Shown here: positions 6,695-12,004 of the stretch, one piece after another | Numbering within the stretch: the stretch's first letter is position 1 | Layout of the letters: each line of letters begins with the position of its first letter | NCBI GenBank assembly: GCA_021780935.1 | Contig: JAJXXT010000099.1 | Coordinates: 1 to 13,398 of the forward strand | DNA length: 13,398 nt | Direction of reading: 5' to 3' | Origin: Pseudomonadota bacterium | GTDB taxonomy: Bacteria; Pseudomonadota; Alphaproteobacteria; Acetobacterales; Acetobacteraceae | The notes under the pieces: model-generated | Told to the model about the DNA's origin: nothing | The model's input: the letters and a program-made list of their open reading frames with translations, nothing else | Databases searched by the model: none | Position numbers and translations under genes: made by a program

Positions 6695-8059
6695 ATGAAG
6701 ATCGAGCCCGAACTGCGCGCCCTGCTCGGCGAACGTTTCTCGACCGGGGCGGCGCTGCGCGAGCAGCATTCGCACGGCGAGGACAGCCAGAAGCCCGTCA
6801 TGCCGGAGGCCGTGGTCTTCGCCGAAACGACCGAGGAGGTCGCCGCCGTGATGCGGCTGGCGTACGCGCAGGGTGTGCCGGTCACGCCCTACGGCGCCGG
6901 CACCTCGCTCGAAGGCCATGTGACGCCGGTCCGCGGCGGCATCTCGCTCGATCTCAGCCGCATGACGCGCATCCTCGAAATCCACGCCGAGGACATGGAT
7001 GGCCGCGTCGAGGCCGGGGTGACGCGGGCGCAGCTCAACGAGCATCTGCGCGATCAGGGCCTGTTCTTCCCCGTCGATCCCGGCAGCCACTGCACGCTGG
7101 GCGGCATGGCGGCGACCCGCGCCTCCGGCACCAACGCGGTGCGTTACGGCACGATCCGCGAGAACGTGCTGGGCCTGACCGTGGTGATGGCGGACGGGCG
7201 GGTGGTGCGCACCGGCGGGCGGGTGCGCAAATCCGCGACCGGCTATGATCTCACGCGGCTGTTCATCGGCTCGGAGGGCACGCTTGGCGTCATCACCGAG
7301 ATCGGGCTGCGCCTGCACCCGATCCCCGAGGCGATCTCCGCCGCCGTCTGCCAGTTCACCTCGCTCGCCGGCGCGGTGGAGACGGTGATGGCGGTGATGG
7401 GGGCGGCGATTCCTGTGGCGCGCATCGAGATCCTCGACGAGGTGATGATGCGGGCCTGCATCGCGCACGCGAAGCTCACGGGCATGGACGAGGTGCCGAC
7501 GCTGTTCCTGGAGTTCCATGGCAGCGAGGCCGGCGTTGCCGAGCAGGCGCGGGCGGCCGAGGCGATCGCGCGGGAGAACGGCAGCAAGGGCTTCACCTGG
7601 GCACGCGCGGCGGAGGAGCGCAGCAGGCTGTGGCAAGCGCGCCACGACGCCTATTGGGCGGCACTGGCCTCGCGCCCCGGCCATCGCGCCTTCACCACCG
7701 ACGCGATCGTTCCGGTTTCAAAACTCGCGGAGGCGATCCTCGGCGCCAAGGCGGATATCGAGGCATCCGGCCTCTCGGCGCCGATCGTCGGGCATGTGGG
7801 GGACGGCAATTTCCACACCGTCGTGCTGATCCCGCCGACGCCGGACGGGATCGAGCGTGCCTGGGCGCTCGACGCGAAGATCGTGGCCCGCGCCCTCGCA
7901 CTCGGCGGCTCGTGCAGTGGCGAGCATGGCGTGGGCATCGGCAAGCGCGGCTTCATCCTCGAGGAGCACGGCGAGACCGCGATCGGCCTCATGCGCGACA
8001 TCAAGGCGACTCTCGACCCCAGGGGCATCCTCAACCCGGGAAAGATGTTCTTCCAGTAG
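6695..8059 (+). CDS. FAD-linked oxidase, D-lactate dehydrogenase (cytochrome) / GlcD type
   Basis: This 454-residue flavoprotein belongs to the PCMH-type FAD-binding, FAD-oxidase C family of D-2-hydroxyacid dehydrogenases. The FAD-binding half has PYGAGTSLEGH (65-75), VDPGSHCTLGGMAATRASG (127-145), YGTIRENVLGL and KSATGYDLTRLFIGSEGTLG (179-198). The C-terminal half has the metal/substrate histidines in VGHVGDGNFH (His367 and His374) and GEHGVGIGK (His411), ending DPRGILNPGKMF. Such enzymes oxidise D-lactate, glycolate or related 2-hydroxyacids and pass electrons to quinone or cytochrome c. Being a single complete subunit with no GlcE/GlcF beside it, the D-lactate dehydrogenase (Dld/LDHD) version is most likely. 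GGAGG at 6686-6690 supports ATG 6695. It lies 57 bases after chrA and converges with the next gene across 17 bases. Confidence 0.9.
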   Translation: MKIEPELRALLGERFSTGAALREQHSHGEDSQKPVMPEAVVFAETTEEVAAVMRLAYAQGVPVTPYGAGTSLEGHVTPVRGGISLDLSRMTRILEIHAEDMDGRVEAGVTRAQLNEHLRDQGLFFPVDPGSHCTLGGMAATRASGTNAVRYGTIRENVLGLTVVMADGRVVRTGGRVRKSATGYDLTRLFIGSEGTLGVITEIGLRLHPIPEAISAAVCQFTSLAGAVETVMAVMGAAIPVARIEILDEVMMRACIAHAKLTGMDEVPTLFLEFHGSEAGVAEQARAAEAIARENGSKGFTWARAAEERSRLWQARHDAYWAALASRPGHRAFTTDAIVPVSKLAEAILGAKADIEASGLSAPIVGHVGDGNFHTVVLIPPTPDGIERAWALDAKIVARALALGGSCSGEHGVGIGKRGFILEEHGETAIGLMRDIKATLDPRGILNPGKMFFQ

Positions 8060-8076
8060 TCGGAATCCAGTCGGGA

Positions 8077-9396
8077 TCAGGCGACTTTCGCGGCGCCGGC
8101 GAAATGCCGCTCCATCGCCGCACGGGCCTCGGCGGCGATGCCGGTGGGCGCCTCCACGTCAGCGCGGCACAGCACGGCGCCGGCGGGCACGTCGCGCGTG
8201 GTGCGGATGCCGTGCGCCAGGCCGATGGGCAGCGCGCCCACCGCCAGGCTGTCGCCCGCCGGCATCAGCCGGCCCCACACGGTATAGCCGCCCTCGCCGT
8301 CGAGCCGCGTGCCGGCGGGCAGCGCGCGCTTGGCCACCGCGACCGCATCGCCGGAAAACCCGATGGGCGCGCCCGTCGCCTCCCGCCGCAACGCCGCCGA
8401 AAGCACGGAGATGCCGAGTTCGAGCCCGATCAGGTGATAGGGCTTGAACATCGCGGCATAGCGCCCGGTGGCATCGGTGCGCAGGCCGTATTGCGCGAAG
8501 CAGGCCGCGGCATAGGGCGTCGGCGCCTCGAACACGACATAGACGCCCCAGCGCAGGTCACGCGCGACCGGCCTTCCGTCGCGTTCCAGGGAGGAGACGA
8601 CCTCCACCAGGCCCGGCGCCTCCAGCACGCCGCCCACCGCGCGAGGGCGCAGCGTGTGCGCGAGGTCATCGGCGCCGCAGGGCGGAAAAGCCAGGCCCGC
8701 GCGCGGCACGCCGAGCCCGGTCGCGTTGGCGATCGCGGCCATCTCGATCGCGGATTTGGTGCCGTCCAGAAAGGAGTTGAACATCTGCGGGTTCATCCCC
8801 GCGGCCTTCGCCTGCTCCGGCGAGAGGCCGTAATGCGTCCACACGTCGTCGGGCGTCACGCCGTGATAGGCGGGCAGGTATTTCGTCCCCTTGCCGGCGG
8901 CGACGACGGTGAAGCCCGCGGCGCGCGCCCAGTCCACCATCTCGCAGACCAGGGCGGGCTGGTCGCCATAGGCCAGGGAATAGACCACGCCGGCGGCACG
9001 CGCCTCCTCGGCCAGCAGCGGGCCGGCGAGAACATCGGCCTCGACATTGACCATCACGACATGGGCGCCGGCTGCGATCGCCGCGCGGGCGTGCGCGATG
9101 CCGGCGGCGGGGTTGCCGGTCGCCTCCACCACCACCTCCGGGCGCAGGGAAGCGATCAGCGCCGCGGCATCGTCGCCGAAGCGGCAGGCGGCGATCCGCG
9201 CCTCGTCCCAGCCGACATGGCGGCAGGCGGCGCGCGCGCGGTCCGGCGCGAGGTCGGCGATGCCCGCGACCTCGATCCCCAAGGAACTCGGCACCTGGGC
9301 GAGGAACATGGCGCCGAATTTGCCTGCCCCGACCAGCACCACACGCACCGGATGGCCGGATGCGGCCCGCGCCGCGGCCAGACGCGAAAGATTCAT
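8077..9396 (-). CDS. DRL-like / homoserine dehydrogenase-like NAD(P)-dependent oxidoreductase with C-terminal SAF domain
   Basis: This 439-residue cytoplasmic enzyme has an N-terminal Rossmann domain with VLVGAGKFGAMF (20-31) and ADLAPDRA, followed by VVVEATGNPAAG (about 90-100) as in homoserine dehydrogenases. The middle domain includes GKGTKYLPAYHG and FNSFLDGTKSAIEMAAIANATGLG. The last 80 or so residues (about 350-420) resemble an SAF domain, which is why such proteins are often misnamed FlgA. The layout matches the Brucella DXR-like enzyme DRL, which makes methylerythritol 4-phosphate from deoxyxylulose 5-phosphate. Other family members probably act on different sugars or hydroxyacids, so the substrate here is open. 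It is not a classical homoserine dehydrogenase, since it lacks an ACT domain. ATG 9396 has GGGAGGA about 7 bases upstream. A 17-base tandem repeat lies in its 5' leader. Confidence 0.82.
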   Translation of the reverse strand: MNLSRLAAARAASGHPVRVVLVGAGKFGAMFLAQVPSSLGIEVAGIADLAPDRARAACRHVGWDEARIAACRFGDDAAALIASLRPEVVVEATGNPAAGIAHARAAIAAGAHVVMVNVEADVLAGPLLAEEARAAGVVYSLAYGDQPALVCEMVDWARAAGFTVVAAGKGTKYLPAYHGVTPDDVWTHYGLSPEQAKAAGMNPQMFNSFLDGTKSAIEMAAIANATGLGVPRAGLAFPPCGADDLAHTLRPRAVGGVLEAPGLVEVVSSLERDGRPVARDLRWGVYVVFEAPTPYAAACFAQYGLRTDATGRYAAMFKPYHLIGLELGISVLSAALRREATGAPIGFSGDAVAVAKRALPAGTRLDGEGGYTVWGRLMPAGDSLAVGALPIGLAHGIRTTRDVPAGAVLCRADVEAPTGIAAEARAAMERHFAGAAKVA

Positions 9397-9473
9397 GCCA
9401 TGTCCTCCCAGTGCCTGGTCATGTTGGGGGCCTGGTCATGTTGGGGGCCTGATCATGTTGGGGGTCTGGTCAT
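9393..9473 (-). other. Chain of overlapping mini reading frames in the leader of the DRL-like gene
   Basis: On the minus strand four ATGs at 9473, 9456, 9439 and 9422 each open a short frame whose TGA overlaps the next ATG as ATGA. The peptides are MTRPPT, MIRPPT, MTRPPT and MTRHWEDMA. The last TGA (9395-9393) overlaps the start codon of the oxidoreductase at 9396 in the same manner. The first three links follow automatically from a 17-base repeat containing ATGA. The last link does not, because it crosses non-repeat sequence that includes the gene's Shine-Dalgarno. None of the first three ATGs has a Shine-Dalgarno. Translation is therefore unproven, and nothing shows that this leader is transcribed. 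Confidence 0.3.
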
Positions 9474-9511
9474 GTTGGGAATCAACCCATGTTGCAAGCA
9501 ACGCCATGCTG
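9413..9511 (+). repeat. 17-base tandem direct repeat (four good copies and two decayed copies)
   Basis: The unit GCCTGGTCATGTTGGGG occurs exactly at 9413-9429 and 9430-9446. It has one change at 9447-9463 and two changes at 9464-9480. The core CATGTTG recurs in exact 17-base register at 9420, 9437, 9454, 9471 and 9488, and once more as CATGCTG at 9505, so two further worn copies follow. The block lies between the divergent DRL-like gene and msrQ. It begins 16 bases upstream of the DRL-like start codon and just beyond its Shine-Dalgarno. It could be an array of regulator-binding sites, a 5' leader element, or a variable-number repeat produced by slippage. Confidence 0.93.
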
Positions 9512-9658
9512 TCCGCGCGCCCGGCGCGAGCCGGCGGAATGGCACCCATCGGTTGGCGAGGCAACACGTGACCACCTGTTCATCATCCAGCCCCGCCGCC
9601 ACGCCGTAAGGAAGCTGTTACGTTTCACCGCGCCGCGCGTTGCATCGCTGACGCGCAT
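9512..9658 (+). other. Intergenic leader between the repeat block and msrQ, no gene seen
   Basis: This stretch has no reading frame with family resemblance or a supported start. It should hold the msrQ promoter and possibly the promoter for the divergent oxidoreductase. Visible items are a CACGTG palindrome at 9565-9570 and GTAA (9606-9609) facing TTAC (9618-9621). Both are too short to call a binding site. I see no clear -35/-10 pair. msrP, the usual partner of msrQ, is not here. Confidence 0.5.
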
Positions 9659-9664
9659 GAGGAG
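9659..9664 (+). promoter_or_regulatory. Ribosome binding site that supports the TTG start of msrQ
   Basis: GAGGAG lies 6 bases ahead of the TTG at 9671. An ATG at 9657 overlaps this site but is in another frame and leads to only 20 codons. The combination of this site and the family-like N-terminus (PWKDATGRFSWFKLL) makes TTG the best start. Confidence 0.7.
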
Positions 9665-9670
9665 ATCGCT

Positions 9671-10504
9671 TTGCCCTGGAAGGACGCTACCGGCCGGTTT
9701 TCCTGGTTCAAGCTGCTGATTTTCGTGGGGCTTTTCCTGCCCGCGGGCTGGCTGATGCTGCGCGGATTCGGCGGCGATCTCGGCGGGCGGCCGATCACCG
9801 AGCTGCTGCGCCGCTACGGTGACTGGGCGGTGCGGTTCCTGCTGCTGACGCTCGCGGTGACGCCGGCGCGCGCGGTCTGGGACTGGCCGCGCGTGGTGCA
9901 GTTGCGGCGCATGCTGGGGGTGGCAACCGGCTGCTACGCGCTGGCACATGTCTCGCTCTACGTGGTGCAGCAGAATTTCAACATGCTGTTCGTGGCCAGC
10001 GAGATCGTGAAGCGGTTCTACCTCACGATCGGCTTCGTGACCCTGTGCGGCCTGACGGCGCTGCTGATCACCTCCACCGACGGCTGGCAGCAGCGGCTGG
10101 GGCTGCGCTGGAAAAAGCTCCAGCGGCTGATTTTCCCGATCACGCTGCTGGCGCTGACGCACTATTTCATCCAGTCGAAGATCGACATCACCAACGCGGT
10201 GTTCGCTGCCGGCGTGTTCGTCTGGCTCGGCTCCTGGCGGTTGGTGCCGCGGCGGATGCAGGCCCGGCCCTGGCTGTTCGCGGCCCTCGCGGTGAGTGCC
10301 GCCCTGGCGACGGCGGGGATCGAGACGTTGTGGTATGCGCTGGCCACCGGCGTGCCGGCGCTGCGCGTGCTCGCCGCCAATCTGCAGCTCTCGCCGTGGC
10401 CGCGGCCGGCGGTGTGGATCGCGGCATTGTTCGCCGTCGTCGCGCTGATCGGCGCGGTGCGGCGCTGGAAGCGGCGGGTCAGGCGGGTACCGGTGACCGC
10501 GTGA
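9671..10504 (+). CDS. msrQ: MsrQ-like haem-binding membrane protein (ferric reductase-like transmembrane domain), long form
   Basis: MsrQ (formerly YedZ) is the membrane haem b subunit that feeds quinone or flavin electrons to the periplasmic molybdoenzyme MsrP, which repairs methionine sulfoxide. The core has MPWKDATGRFSWFKLLIF at the start, TPAR (64-67), RRMLGVATGCYALAHVSLYV (79-98) with haem ligand His93, YLTIGFVTL and LALTHYFIQSK with His164. At 151, where the E. coli protein has a conserved His in its LHxxxY motif, this one reads KKLQRLIFP with Gln. It is 277 residues against about 210 for E. coli: roughly 80 extra C-terminal residues carry further hydrophobic segments (about 201-225 and 247-263) and a basic tail. 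The start is TTG. No msrP is adjacent in the window. A related ferric reductase-like subunit with another partner is possible. Confidence 0.82.
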   Translation: MPWKDATGRFSWFKLLIFVGLFLPAGWLMLRGFGGDLGGRPITELLRRYGDWAVRFLLLTLAVTPARAVWDWPRVVQLRRMLGVATGCYALAHVSLYVVQQNFNMLFVASEIVKRFYLTIGFVTLCGLTALLITSTDGWQQRLGLRWKKLQRLIFPITLLALTHYFIQSKIDITNAVFAAGVFVWLGSWRLVPRRMQARPWLFAALAVSAALATAGIETLWYALATGVPALRVLAANLQLSPWPRPAVWIAALFAVVALIGAVRRWKRRVRRVPVTA

Positions 10505-10535
10505 TAGCGGCGCGGCGCGCTCAGCCAGGCGCCCT

Positions 10536-11003
10536 TCACCCCAGGGCTTTGGCCGCGGCGAGCACCTCGGCGGCGTGGCCGTCGACCTTCACCCTGGGCC
10601 AGATCCGGGCGATCCGGCCGTTCTTGTCGACGAGGAAGCTCGCGCGCTCCATGCCCATGTACTTGCGCCCGTAGAGCGATTTCTCGACCCAGACGCCGTA
10701 GGCCTTGGCCACCGCAACATCCTCGTCGGACGCGAGCGGAAACTGGAGGCCGTATTTCGCCGCGAAGGCCTCGATCGGCTTCATCTTGTCCTTCGAGACC
10801 CCGATCACCTCGATGCCGATCTTGCCAAGCTGTGGCAGCGCCTCCTGGAACGCGCAGGCCTCCCTGGTGCAGCCGGGCGTGTCGGCCTTGGGGTAGAAAT
10901 AGAGCAGGAACGGCTTACCCTTCTGCCCCTTGAGGCTGACGGTCCGCCCGCCGCTCGCCGGCATGGTGAAGTCGGGAGCCTTATCGCCTTCCGCCAATGT
11001 CAT
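10536..11003 (-). CDS. bcp: Thioredoxin-dependent thiol peroxidase, Bcp/PrxQ family
   Basis: This 155-residue cytoplasmic peroxiredoxin reduces hydrogen peroxide and organic hydroperoxides with electrons from thioredoxin. The thioredoxin fold is complete: LAEGDKAPDFTMP at the N-terminus, FLLYFYPKADTPGCTREACAF with peroxidatic Cys45 and resolving Cys50 (the same numbers as in E. coli Bcp), VIGVSKD, and FLVDKNGRIARIW near the end. The ATG at 11003 is chosen over 11027 because GGAGGG lies just upstream of it and the family begins there. It is the last gene of a minus-strand group behind the carbamoylase (54-base gap) and glnE. It converges with msrQ over 31 bases. Confidence 0.96.
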   Translation of the reverse strand: MTLAEGDKAPDFTMPASGGRTVSLKGQKGKPFLLYFYPKADTPGCTREACAFQEALPQLGKIGIEVIGVSKDKMKPIEAFAAKYGLQFPLASDEDVAVAKAYGVWVEKSLYGRKYMGMERASFLVDKNGRIARIWPRVKVDGHAAEVLAAAKALG

Positions 11004-11057
11004 CGAACCCTCCGTTTCGCGCCCCATGAGATGGCCGGGGGCCGATCGCCGTCAACC

Positions 11058-11996
11058 TCAGACCTCGATCACCGCCCCGGTCTGCTCGACGATGCGCCGG
11101 TAATGCTCGGGCCGGCGATGCGCCGCGAAATCGAACATCTTGGTCTTGCCCTGGCGGCAGGCATCGAGGTCGCAATCCGCCACCACCAGCTCGTCGCCGA
11201 ACGTGCTGGCCTGCGCCACCACGATGCCGTCCGGCGAGACGATGCAGGAGCCGCCGATCAGCCCGGCGCCGTCCTCCACCCCGGCCTTGGCGGTGGCGAC
11301 GGCCCAGGTCGCGTTCATGTAGGCGTTGGCCTGGACGGCGAGGGTGGAATGAAAAACCCGCCGCTCCGCCGACTCGCCGCCGCCGCCGTTGGGGTCGTGG
11401 GCGGCGGAGTTGTAGCCCATCAGCATCAGCTCCACGCCCTGGAGCGCATAGACGCGCCACGCCTCGGGCCAGCGGCGGTCGTTGCAGATCAGCATGCCGA
11501 GGATCGGCGAGCCCCACGCGGCGGGGCCGCGAAACGCCGGGAAGCCGAGATCGCCATACGCGAAATAGCGCTTTTCGAGCTGCTGGTGCGGCTCGCCGGC
11601 GCGCGGCTCGACCGTACCCGGCAGGTGCACCTTGCGGTAACGGCCGAGGATGGCGCCGTCCGGCCCGGTGGTGAGGGCGGCGTTGAACCGCCGGGTGCCC
11701 GCGCGCTCGGCATAACCGGCATAGAAGCCGATGCCCAGGGCGCGGGCGCGATCGAACAGCGGTTGTACCGCCTGGTTGGGCATCGCGGGCTCGACGAAGG
11801 TCTCGACCTCGCTCTCCGGCATCAGCCAGCGCGGAAAAAAGGTGGTGAAGGCGAGTTCCGGATAGACCAGGAGCCGGACGCCGCGCGCCGCCGCCTGCTC
11901 CAGCAGCGCGATCATGCGCGCGAGGGTGGCGTCACGGCTGTCGGCGCGCTGCGTGGGGCCCATCTGGGCGGCGGCGAGGCGGAGTGTTCTGGACAT
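11058..11996 (-). CDS. Nitrilase-superfamily carbon-nitrogen hydrolase, N-carbamoyl-D-amino-acid hydrolase-like
   Basis: This 312-residue cytoplasmic enzyme belongs to the nitrilase superfamily and closely follows the Agrobacterium N-carbamoyl-D-amino-acid hydrolase. Shared pieces include PELAFTTFFPRW, RYRKVHLPG, LEKRYFAYGDLGFP and ICNDRRWPEAWRV. The catalytic Glu47, Lys122 and Cys171 are all present, and Arg174/Arg175 fit binding of the substrate carboxylate. The expected reaction is N-carbamoyl amino acid to free amino acid, ammonia and carbon dioxide. By my from-memory comparison, a histidine found in the Agrobacterium enzyme before LEKRY is Gln139 here, so substrate preference may differ. 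No hydantoinase gene is nearby. ATG 11996 is 8 bases after the glnE stop and has AGGA upstream, partly inside that stop. The much longer open frame reaching 12713 is a shadow of glnE. Confidence 0.88.
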   Translation of the reverse strand: MSRTLRLAAAQMGPTQRADSRDATLARMIALLEQAAARGVRLLVYPELAFTTFFPRWLMPESEVETFVEPAMPNQAVQPLFDRARALGIGFYAGYAERAGTRRFNAALTTGPDGAILGRYRKVHLPGTVEPRAGEPHQQLEKRYFAYGDLGFPAFRGPAAWGSPILGMLICNDRRWPEAWRVYALQGVELMLMGYNSAAHDPNGGGGESAERRVFHSTLAVQANAYMNATWAVATAKAGVEDGAGLIGGSCIVSPDGIVVAQASTFGDELVVADCDLDACRQGKTKMFDFAAHRRPEHYRRIVEQTGAVIEV

Positions 11997-12004
11997 GACC
12001 CGTC

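Noticed and set aside
9413..9511. CRISPR-like array
   Set aside because: The 17-base units are directly abutting with no spacers, and no cas gene is nearby.
7630..9609. A 659-codon plus-strand frame crossing the flavoprotein, the DRL-like gene and the repeats
   Set aside because: It overlaps two well-supported genes on opposite strands and has low-complexity Arg/Gly/Ala composition. It is not a protein.
9606..9621. GTAA facing TTAC upstream of msrQ as an operator
   Set aside because: The arms are four bases long and the centre is not symmetric, so it is too weak to call.
9489..9719. A possible 76-codon small gene upstream of msrQ
   Set aside because: It has no ribosome site and no recognisable motif, and it runs into msrQ in another frame.
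10514..10533. Possible terminator hairpin between msrQ and bcp (GGCGC pairing with GCGCC)
   Set aside because: Only a 5-base stem with a 10-base loop and no T-run on either side. This is expected by chance at this GC content.
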